Shown here: piece by piece, positions 1 to 6,872 of the stretch | How positions within the stretch are numbered: position 1 is the first letter of the stretch | Layout: each line of letters starts with the position of its first letter | Assembly: GCA_009778055.1 (NCBI GenBank) | Contig: WRKN01000126.1 | Coordinates: 1-7,180, forward strand | Source of the DNA: Synergistaceae bacterium | Lineage (GTDB): Bacteria; Synergistota; Synergistia; Synergistales; Aminobacteriaceae | Direction: 5' to 3' | Length of the DNA stretch: 7,180 nucleotides | Notes under the pieces: generated by a model | Told to the model about the DNA's origin: nothing | Databases searched by the model: none | The model's input: the letters and a program-made list of their open reading frames with translations, nothing else | Made by a program: the position numbers and the translations under genes

Positions 1-2
1 GC

Positions 3-296
3 CGGCCGATGAAGGAATCCACGACGGCCCGGTTCGAGATTTTACGGCGATTTCTGGGGGTGGAAAGGGACGCGGTCCTGACACCGCCGCTTTTGCTGCG
101 TCTGCTGACCAGCCCGGACATGTACCTGAAAAACTCCCCGCCCGTAGTGAAGCGCGTTTTGTGCGTCAACAAAACGGACCTAACGACACGGGACGCCCTG
201 CTCCCCTGGCTGGATTACCTGCGCACCCATCTTTCGCGGTATCACGGAATATGGGTGACGGGGCGGGGGGAAGAAGATTTTTACGAACTTTGCTGA
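3..296 (+). CDS. yqeC: YqeC-like selenium cofactor protein, C-terminal part (5' end outside window)
   Basis: The frame is open to the left edge (codons for Arg-Pro precede the first Met), so this is the last ~97 residues of a longer protein; the ATG at 9 is probably internal. The pattern fits the C-terminal half of the YqeC family as I remember it: an Arg-Pro lead-in, a short helical stretch ending in FLGV, a segment LTPPLLLRLLTSP, then YLKNSPP and a hydrophobic strand leading into VNKTDL, which resembles the NKxD guanine-recognition motif of P-loop GTPases. YqeC proteins are linked to maturation of selenium-dependent molybdenum hydroxylases, mostly in anaerobes. The P-loop part would lie upstream and cannot be seen. 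No clear terminator follows the stop. A different small GTPase-like protein is possible; the upstream sequence would decide. Confidence 0.6.
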   Translation, partial: RPMKESTTARFEILRRFLGVERDAVLTPPLLLRLLTSPDMYLKNSPPVVKRVLCVNKTDLTTRDALLPWLDYLRTHLSRYHGIWVTGRGEEDFYELC

Positions 297-364
297 AGGC
301 GCGGCCGGTAGGAGGCTGTTTCCCAATCTTTAAGTAACAATGGAATGAAATCGAAAATGCCCGC

Positions 365-392
365 TTGCTTTTCGTTAATGAAAGCGTATACT
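365..392 (+). promoter_or_regulatory. Sigma-70-like promoter for the efflux operon
   Basis: A -35-like TTGCTT (365-370) and a -10-like TATACT (387-392) are separated by 16 bases, predicting transcription from about 399. This lies just upstream of the 12-base palindrome (412-423) and about 78 bases before the TetR start codon. The region is AT-rich compared with the flanking genes, as expected for a promoter. A second -10-like box, TATAAA (397-402), lacks a convincing -35. The assignment rests on consensus matching alone. Confidence 0.5.
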
Positions 393-404
393 TACGTATA
401 AAGA

Positions 405-430
405 AAGGTTAGACCACGTGGTCGAACTTT
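405..430. promoter_or_regulatory. Palindromic operator candidate, probably for the TetR regulator
   Basis: The core GACCACGTGGTC (412-423) is a perfect 12-base palindrome. After one mismatched pair (411/424) the symmetry continues with GTT/AAC (408-410 and 425-427), and after another mismatch with AA/TT (405-406 and 429-430). It sits at about +6 to +32 relative to the predicted start of transcription, directly upstream of a TetR-family gene. Dimeric TetR proteins usually bind palindromes of this size next to their own gene, so autorepression of the operon is the natural reading. Binding is inferred, not shown. Confidence 0.55.
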
Positions 431-462
431 ATGTAAGGTTTGTAAATTACCGATTTGATATC

Positions 463-469
463 GGGGGTG
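463..469 (+). promoter_or_regulatory. Ribosome binding site deciding the TTG start of the TetR gene
   Basis: GGGGGTG differs from GGAGGTG at one base and ends 7 bases before the TTG at 477. An in-frame stop at 456-458 rules out a start further upstream. The other option, TTG at 492, has a GGAG only 3 bases ahead of it, which is too close. Confidence 0.55.
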
Positions 470-476
470 TTTTTGG

Positions 477-1124
477 TTGAGGCAGGAGCGATTGGACGAC
501 GCCAAGCGGGCGAGTTTGATGGATGCGGCGATGGAAGAATTCGCGGAGCGCGGCATAGAATCGGCCTCATACAACAAGATCATCGAGCGGTCGGGGCTCA
601 GCAAGGGAACCGTGTACTATTACTTCGAGAACAAGGATAGCCTTCTCCTGACCGTTTTTAACGAAATATGCGAACGCTTCCACAGCGCGATAGGCGACCT
701 AGAACTGCCGGACACGAAGGAAAATTACTGGTCTATATCTCAGGAGTATCACAGCAGAGCGATTCGGTTTTTTTTCGAGAATCCTCTGGTGTGGCGGGTG
801 CTCTTCTGGATATCGAAAGACGCCCCTTATATGTGCGGGCAATTGGAACCTTTCCGCGGTAAAGTTATGCGTTTCATGGACGGCCTGATTTTAAGGGGGC
901 GGGAGATAGGGGCGGTGAGGAGAGACATTCCGCCGGACACGATTCAGCGTCTGATGTACGCGTTGGGCAAGGTGATGACGGCCAGCATAATGGAGGAGTG
1001 TGAGGCTGAGAGATGCAAATCTCGGCAGCGGCGTGAAGAAGAGCAGGTTAAGATAGAAAAATTCATATCCACGATGCACGATTTAAGCAAAAGAATTTTG
1101 ACTCCCGAGGGGGATTTGGAATGA
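477..1124 (+). CDS. TetR/AcrR-family transcriptional regulator of the efflux operon
   Basis: This 215-residue protein has the typical TetR length and an N-terminal DNA-binding domain. The helix-turn-helix spans about residues 31-50: the segment SYNKIIERSGLSKGTVYYYF is the family signature, followed by ENKDSLL. The rest is a helical ligand-binding and dimerisation domain without recognisable specificity. The last ~40 residues are highly charged and contain a Cys-x4-Cys pair (C175, C180) of unknown meaning. I chose TTG 477 because of the GGGGGTG ribosome site and the upstream in-frame stop. The stop codon overlaps the start of the adaptor gene (ATGA, 1121-1124), so the two are translationally coupled. 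Position first in the operon, behind a palindromic operator candidate, suggests autorepression relieved by a pump substrate. Family is certain; ligand and target are inferred. Confidence 0.92.
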   Translation: MRQERLDDAKRASLMDAAMEEFAERGIESASYNKIIERSGLSKGTVYYYFENKDSLLLTVFNEICERFHSAIGDLELPDTKENYWSISQEYHSRAIRFFFENPLVWRVLFWISKDAPYMCGQLEPFRGKVMRFMDGLILRGREIGAVRRDIPPDTIQRLMYALGKVMTASIMEECEAERCKSRQRREEEQVKIEKFISTMHDLSKRILTPEGDLE

Positions 1125-2212
1125 TTTATGCGTTTTTGAAGAAATTGAATAAGCTCAGAGTCGTGTTCTGGCTTGGCGTTGTCGTGCTTGGCGTGGTTGC
1201 GCTTGGCATACAGGTTCAGGCCAGGCTCAGGGAGGCAGCGGCCAACGTGGCGTCCCTGGCCCAGATGGAGGAAATACGCTACCCGGTGACGGCCCTGGTT
1301 ATCGAGCCCGTCGTCTGGGAGTCGTGGCGGAGCTACTACGGGCAGACCAAGGCCGCGCGTACGCAGGACGTGACGTCTTATGTGCGCGAGATGGTTCAGT
1401 CCGTGCATGTGCAGGTGGGGGACGCGGTAAAAAGGGGCGACACGGTCGTTACGCTTCTGAAAACTGACCATGCCGTAAGGGCGCAGGCGAGCCAGACAAG
1501 CTATGAGGAAGCGCGGCTCAGCTACAATCGCCTTCTCGAACTCAGCAAACAGGGCGGTGTGCCCCAAGCCGACGTTGACAGGGCATACGTCCTCATGAGG
1601 GCCGCGGAGGCAAACGCTCAGTCCTCCCGTTCCACTCTGCAGAGAACGGAACTCAAGTCCAGCATCGACGGCGTAGTCGCGGCGCGTTACGTGGAACCGG
1701 GCGAGGTGGCGGAGGCCGGAAGGTCGCTTGTGTCCATAGTGGACCCGTCCGACATGGAGGCGCAGTTGATGGTCTCCAAAAGGGACATCAACAACATCGG
1801 CAGGGACACCCCGGTCGAGCTGTTCATAGACGAAGTGGTAAGCAGAGGACAGGTCAAGCGCCTTAGCCCCGAGGCCCAGGCCGGCTCCGGGCTGTACCCG
1901 GTCGTAGTTGGTTTAGCCCCAAACAGCGGGGCACGGCCGGGAACCTATCTGGAGGGGCGCTTCCTGGTGGACAGGAAGGAAGGCGTCTTCGTGATCCCGT
2001 CGGACGTGGTCATGTACCGGGGTGACAGGAAGTTCGTATACGTGGTCAGGGACGACAAAGCCGGCATGGTTGAGATAAGCACCGGCGAAGGGCGTGACGG
2101 ACGGATTGTCGTCACGTCGGGACTCAGCGCCGGAGATCAACTGATAGTCAGCGGCAACAGGTCGCTTTTTGACGGCGCGCTCATCTCGAAATCCGACTTG
2201 AGTAATCCGTAA
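1121..2212 (+). CDS. RND efflux periplasmic adaptor (HlyD/AcrA-type membrane fusion protein)
   Basis: This 363-residue protein bridges an RND pump to an outer-membrane channel. A basic N-terminus is followed by one hydrophobic anchor (about residues 14-30) without a lipobox cysteine, so it is probably anchored by the helix rather than by lipid. Next come a first lipoyl half (about 84-112, with VQVGDAVKRGDTV), a short helical hairpin (about 116-178), a second lipoyl half (about 179-208, with DGVVAARYVEPGEV), and beta-barrel and membrane-proximal domains to the end. At the hairpin tip the segment RLLELSKQGGVPQADVD corresponds to the channel-contact region; Pro appears to stand where AcrA has the Ser of its RLS motif. 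GAGGGGG (1107-1113) is a good ribosome site for ATG 1121. The gene overlaps the TetR gene by 4 bases and abuts the pump gene. No outer-membrane factor is encoded here, so one must come from elsewhere. Confidence 0.93.
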   Translation: MIYAFLKKLNKLRVVFWLGVVVLGVVALGIQVQARLREAAANVASLAQMEEIRYPVTALVIEPVVWESWRSYYGQTKAARTQDVTSYVREMVQSVHVQVGDAVKRGDTVVTLLKTDHAVRAQASQTSYEEARLSYNRLLELSKQGGVPQADVDRAYVLMRAAEANAQSSRSTLQRTELKSSIDGVVAARYVEPGEVAEAGRSLVSIVDPSDMEAQLMVSKRDINNIGRDTPVELFIDEVVSRGQVKRLSPEAQAGSGLYPVVVGLAPNSGARPGTYLEGRFLVDRKEGVFVIPSDVVMYRGDRKFVYVVRDDKAGMVEISTGEGRDGRIVVTSGLSAGDQLIVSGNRSLFDGALISKSDLSNP

Positions 2213-5200
2213 ATGGGCGGCTTTATCCGTTTTTGTATACACCGGCCGGTTTTTACCTGGTGCGGTGTTATTGTATTTGTGTTTTTGGGGTGGGCCAGCT
2301 ACACTACTCTGGGCGTCACCCTTTATCCTTCTGTGGAATTCCCGTTCATCATAGTCCAGACGCGTTACGAAGGAGCAGGGCCCGGCGAGATCGAGCAGAT
2401 GGTCTCTAAACCTCTGGAGGACGCGCTGGCCGACCTGGAAGGACTCAAGACGATAACTAGCTATTCCCAGGACGGGGTGTCGCTTTTGGCCGTCGAGATG
2501 GTGGTTGGAACCAACCCCGACCTGGCGCTGGTTGACGTCAACAACAAGGTGAAAGCCAAAATGCAGAGCCTTCCGGATGGAGTGCAGGAGCCATTGTGCA
2601 TGAAGTTCGACATCAACGCGCAGCCGTTTTTGACGGTGTCGTTCACCTCCACCATGCCGGAAAAGGAAGCGAAAAAATACATAGACGACCGCATCAAGCC
2701 GCTGGTGGCCCGCGTAAGCGGCGTAGGCCAGGTACAGGTTTCGGGGGGCAGAGACCGCGAGATACAGATCATTCTCGATCCCGTGGCCCTGTCCGACCAC
2801 AAGGTCACGTTCCAGCAGGTATGCGCGGTAGTTGCCGCGAACAACACCACAAACCCCTCCGGTTACATCACCCACGACACCGACGAAATATCCCTCCGTC
2901 TGGTCGGCGAGTTCAACGAAGTTCACCAGCTTGAAAACATCATCATCCCCACCGCCACCGGCAACCCCATACCGCTTTCGCTGCTTGGCAGGGTGGTGGA
3001 CGAGGAGCAGGCCGTGCGCGCCATTGCCAGGGTCAACGGAGATTCCGTGGTTCAATTGCAAATCAGTCCCAGGGCAAACGCCGACGTGGTGCAGGCCGGG
3101 AAAGAAGTGAAGAGAACGCTGGAGAACGTCCTGAGGAATTTGCCGGAGTTCAGGGCTATTTATACCCATGACGACACGGCGTTTGTTGAAACGTCCGTCA
3201 AAAACGTTATTCGCGACACAGCCGTCGGAATAGCCCTTACGGCCTTGGTCATTTACATGTTTCTTGGGCGCCTTTCCGCGACGTTCATAGTGGCGGTGTC
3301 CATGCCGGTGGCTTTCATGGGTACTTTTGTTCCAATGGAGGGAATGGGCTACACGCTGAACCTGATGAGTTCTTTGGGGCTGGCTCTTTCAATGGGAACC
3401 CTGGTCATGAACGCCATCCTCATAATAGAAAACATTTACCGTTACCGCGAAATGGGCTACGAGCCGTTCGAGGCCGCCGAAAAAGGCACGGAGGAGATTT
3501 CCGTGTCCGTTTTGGCCGGAGTTTTGACCAACTTGGGGGTTTTCATGCCGGTTGCGCTGATGCGCGGCATAGCGGCGCAGTTTTTGGCGCCTTACGCCGT
3601 TACGATCCTCTACGCGACGCTTCTGTCCCTTTGGGTTACCATGTCCGTAACGCCCTGTATGGCCGCGCGCATCAAGGGCGGGGACGTTCCCCTCATGGGG
3701 CGGATTTTGACGGGCTGGTGGAATTGGCTTTACGAGGGTTTCAAGGACACGTTCATGTTCGTCCTCCGGCGCTCTATACGGCATCCGGTCATAACCATAT
3801 TGGTATTCGTGGGTTTGATGGCCGGAACCTTGAAACTGGGCGGGCTGATCGGGACTCAGTTTATCCCCGTCGTGGACGACGGAGTGATCACCATAGAAAT
3901 TACGCTCGACAACAGCGCCTCAATAGAGGAGACGGACAGAAGGACGCGCCTCGTCGAGGATTTCATAGATTCGATGCCGGAGAAGAAATATATACGCAAC
4001 GTTGTTTCCACAATCGGAGCGTCCATGCGGAGCAGCGTCGTCTACAGGGCGTCCGTCTCAGTCTACCTGAACGATGACCCCCATCGTCCCCTCACGCAGG
4101 ACGTGGCCGACAAGATCCGCCCGTTTCTGGCCACGCTGGAGGGAGTGGAATACGCCGTCTACGACACGCGCAGGGGATTCGGCGACCCGATAGAGATACG
4201 GGTAAAAGGCGAGGACATGGAAACGCTCTACTCCATAGCGGAGGAAGTCAAAGCCAGGGGACGCCTGATCCCGGGCATACGCGACCTCACGATACAGACG
4301 GAGATGGGCAAGCCGGAACTCCAGATATCTCCTATACGCTGGCGGCTATCTCCCCTGGGGCTGAACATCTCGGATTTAGCGGGCATAATCCGGGGATACC
4401 TTATCGGCAACGACGCCGGCAAATTCCGGCAGGAGGGCTTCGAGTACGACATCAAGGCGAGATTGGACCGCCAAAAGGCCGGAGACATATACACGGTGCC
4501 GGAACTGCCTATTATGACCTCCCACGGGCTTGTGCCCCTCAAGGAAATGGCGGACGTTTCCTGGAGGGACTCCCCCACCGAAGTACGCCGCATCGAGCGT
4601 GAACGCGCCGTGGTGGTCACGGGTAACGTACGATACATCACGTCGGGCGAGGGCAACGAAAAGATGCGGGAGTTGCTTTCCACAATGTCCCTGCCCGACG
4701 GGTACTCCTTCAGTTTCGGCGGAGAGGCGGAGGACATGGCGGACGAGTTCGCCGCGCTGTTCCGCGCTATGGGCATAGCAGTGCTGATAACCTATATCAT
4801 CGTTGCGGCCATAATGGAGTCCTGGGCATACAGCTTCATCATCCTGCTGACGGTTCCCATGGCCTTGATAGGGGTCGTGCCGTCCATGTTGGTCGCCGGC
4901 ATTTCCATATCGCTTTTTGCCCTGATAGGAATGATCATGCTGATCGGCATGGTCGTCAACAACGCCATAGTCGTGGTGGACTTCGCAGAGACCCTGCGCC
5001 GCGACGAAAATATCCATCCCTACAAGGCCATCGAGCGGGCCACGGAGATACGCTTCAGGTCTCTGGTCATGGCGATAACGACCTCGGTGGTGTCGCTGAT
5101 ACCGCTGGCCGTCTCGACGGGCATGGGAGCGGCCATGCGTTCCCCCATAGCGGTCGTTGCCATCGGCGGCCTGATAGCGGGAGGATGCCTGGCCCTGCTG

Positions 5201-5266
5201 GCGATTCCCGCGGCCTATAAAATTTACTGGGGGATACGTTTGCGGCTGGACAAGAGCGTTGCTTAA
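2213..5266 (+). CDS. RND-family inner-membrane efflux transporter (AcrB/HAE-like) lacking the TM4 aspartates
   Basis: At 1017 residues this has the usual length for an AcrB-type transporter, which exports hydrophobic compounds from the periplasm and outer leaflet using ion flow. The layout is canonical: TM1 (about 13-30), a large periplasmic loop, TM2-6 from about 334, a cytoplasmic link, TM7 (about 523-545), a second large periplasmic loop and TM8-12. Family marks include IHRPVF at the N-terminus, FIPVVDDGVI after TM7 and GMVVNNAIVVVDF in TM10. Oddly, the TM4 segment reads GTLVMNAILIIENIYR, so the AcrB D407-D408 position is M399-N400. The AcrB K940 equivalent is N916, and the R971 equivalent R947 is kept. 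The frame is intact, so this is not decay. Start ATG 2213 directly follows the adaptor stop and has no clear ribosome site, implying coupled translation. Substrate is unknown; the family call is firm. Confidence 0.95.
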   Translation: MGGFIRFCIHRPVFTWCGVIVFVFLGWASYTTLGVTLYPSVEFPFIIVQTRYEGAGPGEIEQMVSKPLEDALADLEGLKTITSYSQDGVSLLAVEMVVGTNPDLALVDVNNKVKAKMQSLPDGVQEPLCMKFDINAQPFLTVSFTSTMPEKEAKKYIDDRIKPLVARVSGVGQVQVSGGRDREIQIILDPVALSDHKVTFQQVCAVVAANNTTNPSGYITHDTDEISLRLVGEFNEVHQLENIIIPTATGNPIPLSLLGRVVDEEQAVRAIARVNGDSVVQLQISPRANADVVQAGKEVKRTLENVLRNLPEFRAIYTHDDTAFVETSVKNVIRDTAVGIALTALVIYMFLGRLSATFIVAVSMPVAFMGTFVPMEGMGYTLNLMSSLGLALSMGTLVMNAILIIENIYRYREMGYEPFEAAEKGTEEISVSVLAGVLTNLGVFMPVALMRGIAAQFLAPYAVTILYATLLSLWVTMSVTPCMAARIKGGDVPLMGRILTGWWNWLYEGFKDTFMFVLRRSIRHPVITILVFVGLMAGTLKLGGLIGTQFIPVVDDGVITIEITLDNSASIEETDRRTRLVEDFIDSMPEKKYIRNVVSTIGASMRSSVVYRASVSVYLNDDPHRPLTQDVADKIRPFLATLEGVEYAVYDTRRGFGDPIEIRVKGEDMETLYSIAEEVKARGRLIPGIRDLTIQTEMGKPELQISPIRWRLSPLGLNISDLAGIIRGYLIGNDAGKFRQEGFEYDIKARLDRQKAGDIYTVPELPIMTSHGLVPLKEMADVSWRDSPTEVRRIERERAVVVTGNVRYITSGEGNEKMRELLSTMSLPDGYSFSFGGEAEDMADEFAALFRAMGIAVLITYIIVAAIMESWAYSFIILLTVPMALIGVVPSMLVAGISISLFALIGMIMLIGMVVNNAIVVVDFAETLRRDENIHPYKAIERATEIRFRSLVMAITTSVVSLIPLAVSTGMGAAMRSPIAVVAIGGLIAGGCLALLAIPAAYKIYWGIRLRLDKSVA

Positions 5267-5323
5267 TGCGGCGTCGTCCTCGTGCACGTCGCCGCCGTCA
5301 AGGGCGTATACGAAAAAAAGAAC

Positions 5324-5329
5324 GGTGGG
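5324..5329 (+). promoter_or_regulatory. Ribosome binding site deciding the VOC gene start
   Basis: GGTGGG ends 7 bases before ATG 5337, where the conserved family sequence MRINHVGYAV begins. The longer reading of the same frame, from TTG 5259, adds 26 residues of unrelated sequence and overlaps the pump gene end. A second ATG at 5333 is out of frame. Confidence 0.55.
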
Positions 5330-5336
5330 AATATGG

Positions 5337-5756
5337 ATGCGTATAAATCACGTAGGCTATGCCGTGCAGGACATCGAAGCTGCAGCGGCTTCTTTTTTGA
5401 GTTTGGGACACTACATATGTGGGACGGAGACAGAGGATCGAAAGCAGGGCGTCAAGATTCTTTTTATCAGTGATCCCAGCGGCGCGAAAATTGAGCTGAT
5501 CGCCCCTCTGGATGAAAATTCCCCCGTGAGCGGCTGGTTGCGAAAAAATGGAAATTCTCTTTATCATGTTTGTTACGAAAGCAACGACTTGGCGGCGGAT
5601 ATTGCAGAATTGAGGAAAAAGGGATTCATTACAGTGGACTCTCCGTCGCCAGCCCCTGCCATGGAAGGCAGGCGGGTCGTTTTTTTATACGGAAAGCACA
5701 CAGGGTTGATCGAACTGGCGGAAACAGACAAAAACGATTGTCAGGGGGACGGATAG
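5337..5756 (+). CDS. VOC-superfamily protein, methylmalonyl-CoA epimerase-like (Glyoxalase_4 type)
   Basis: This 139-residue protein carries two vicinal-oxygen-chelate beta-alpha modules. It resembles methylmalonyl-CoA epimerase along its whole length: NHVGYAVQD at the start, QGVKILFI, then KIELIAPLDENSPVSGWL, YHVCYE, and GLIELAE near the end. The four metal ligands expected from epimerases appear to be present as H5, E53, H77 and E126, with spacing close to the family's. It probably binds a divalent metal and an acyl-CoA or acyl-ACP-like substrate in the cytoplasm. Whether it epimerises methylmalonyl-CoA is doubtful, because no mutase gene is nearby and the partner, 3 bases downstream, is a ketoacyl synthase III. 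The 70-base gap after the pump gene holds no convincing promoter or terminator, so read-through from the efflux operon is possible. Family is confident; reaction is not. Confidence 0.85.
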   Translation: MRINHVGYAVQDIEAAAASFLSLGHYICGTETEDRKQGVKILFISDPSGAKIELIAPLDENSPVSGWLRKNGNSLYHVCYESNDLAADIAELRKKGFITVDSPSPAPAMEGRRVVFLYGKHTGLIELAETDKNDCQGDG

Positions 5757-5759
5757 CGT

Positions 5760-6782
5760 ATGAGGTTCAGTACGGTTGAAGGCGTGAAAATCGGCGGACT
5801 GTGCGCCTGTGTGCCGTCCAACACAGTAGACAACGCCGTCAGCGGGAGGGAGCTTTTTGGGGACGATATTGAAAATACCATAAAAGCAACGGGGATCAGA
5901 ACGCGCCGCGTCTGTTCGCCGGACAGCGGCGTTACCGCTTTGGATCTTTCGGTAGCTGCCGCGAAAAAACTGCTGGAAAACTATCCTATGCCAAGTTCCA
6001 GCATAGGCGGAGTTCTGTTCGTCACCCAAACCCCAGACCACGATATCCCCAACAACTCCTCACGCGCGACATACCTTCTGGGGCTATCCGAAGACTGCGC
6101 CGCAGTGGACTCCTCTTTTGGCTGTTCCGGCTATATTTATGGCCTGTGGCTGGGGGCCTTGATGGCACGTTCCCTTCTCGCGCCCGTTCTTCTGTTGGAC
6201 GGAGAAACCCACTCTTATTTCACCTCCCCCAAAGATCGAAGCACGGCCCTCCTGTTCGGCGACGCGGGGTCGGCCACATTGCTAATCCCCGAAGGAGCGG
6301 AGGCGTGGCATTTCGGCTTTCTGACGGACGGCTCGCGGTTTGACGCGCTGGTCGTTCCCGACGGAAGATCGCGCCGCCTTTTCAACGAACATTCCCTTGA
6401 GTACAGAACCTGCCCGGATGGAGGCGTAAGGCGACCGATTGACATATATATGGACGGCATGGCCGTGTTCAATTTTGTGGTGCGCAACGTGCCGGGATGC
6501 CTTGAAGCATTGATGAAGAGGCACGAAATTTCGGCAAACGGTCTGGATCTGCTGCTGTTACATCAGGCCAACCTTTATATGATGAAACAGATCGCCAAAA
6601 AGCTGAAAATCCCCCTCGAAAAGATGCCGGTAAGTTTGGATCGCTACGGAAACTCCAGCTCGGCGACTATCCCCGTCACCATTTGCTCGGAACTCTCTCA
6701 AACGCTCAGTGAGCGACGCCGCGTTCTGGCTTCCGGTTTCGGAGCGGGCCTGTCCGTGGCAATCGGGTCGTATACCTCATAG
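5760..6782 (+). CDS. FabH-like 3-oxoacyl-ACP synthase III (KAS III) family protein
   Basis: This 340-residue protein is a thiolase-fold ketoacyl synthase III, somewhat longer than housekeeping FabH (about 317). The catalytic triad is complete: C122 in SSFGCSGY, H268 in LLLLHQAN, and N298 in RYGNSSSATIP. The glycine-rich GFGAGLSVA near the C-terminus and DRSTALLFGDAGSATLL in the middle are further family marks. KAS III enzymes join an acyl-CoA to malonyl-ACP, or in specialised members transfer or condense unusual acyl groups. No other fatty-acid genes (fabD, fabG, acpP) flank it, so a specialised role is more likely than primary fatty-acid initiation. It is paired with the VOC gene, 3 bases upstream, and AGGGGG (5743-5748) may serve as its ribosome site with rather long spacing of 11. 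A terminator candidate follows. Substrates are unknown. Confidence 0.9.
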   Translation: MRFSTVEGVKIGGLCACVPSNTVDNAVSGRELFGDDIENTIKATGIRTRRVCSPDSGVTALDLSVAAAKKLLENYPMPSSSIGGVLFVTQTPDHDIPNNSSRATYLLGLSEDCAAVDSSFGCSGYIYGLWLGALMARSLLAPVLLLDGETHSYFTSPKDRSTALLFGDAGSATLLIPEGAEAWHFGFLTDGSRFDALVVPDGRSRRLFNEHSLEYRTCPDGGVRRPIDIYMDGMAVFNFVVRNVPGCLEALMKRHEISANGLDLLLLHQANLYMMKQIAKKLKIPLEKMPVSLDRYGNSSSATIPVTICSELSQTLSERRRVLASGFGAGLSVAIGSYTS

Positions 6783-6804
6783 ATTATTCAACATCAGAAC
6801 AGAC

Positions 6805-6838
6805 TATGACCGCCAAACTGGCTGGCGGCCATAATTTT
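6805..6838 (+). terminator. Rho-independent terminator candidate after the KAS III gene
   Basis: An inverted repeat pairs TATG-a-CCGCCA (6805-6815) with TGGCGG-c-CATA (6823-6833): ten base pairs, one A/C mismatch and a 7-base loop. Four T residues follow (6835-6838). It begins 22 bases after the KAS III stop, where an operon end is expected. The T-run is short, so termination may be partial. On the opposite strand the hairpin lies beyond the small minus-strand gene, but without a T-run. Confidence 0.6.
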
Positions 6839-6872
6839 AAATTCATCACAGCGTTAATGTCTCTGTCGTGTT

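Noticed and set aside
450..464. CCGAT/ATCGG hairpin touching the ribosome site of the TetR gene
   Set aside because: A 5-pair stem with a 5-base loop is too weak and too common to call a regulatory structure.
944..1567. Open frame of 207 codons on the minus strand across the regulator-adaptor junction
   Set aside because: Antisense to two well-supported genes and without recognisable motifs.
1913..3169. Long open frame (418 codons) on the minus strand opposite the adaptor and pump genes
   Set aside because: It lies antisense to two clear genes, is rich in His, Arg, Gly and Val without any domain pattern, and has no supporting context. It is a by-product of the codon usage of the plus-strand genes.
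4376..5287. Open frame of 303 codons on the minus strand opposite the end of the pump gene
   Set aside because: Low-complexity His, Gly, Arg and Asp-rich translation, fully antisense to conserved TM8-TM12 coding sequence.
5268..5295. GCGGCG/CGCCGC inverted repeat after the pump stop as a terminator
   Set aside because: The stem is only six pairs with a 16-base loop and no T-run follows, so it gives no good reason to end the transcript here.
5259..5336. N-terminal extension of the VOC protein from a TTG start
   Set aside because: The extra residues do not resemble the family, the start overlaps the pump gene end, and a good ribosome site precedes ATG 5337.
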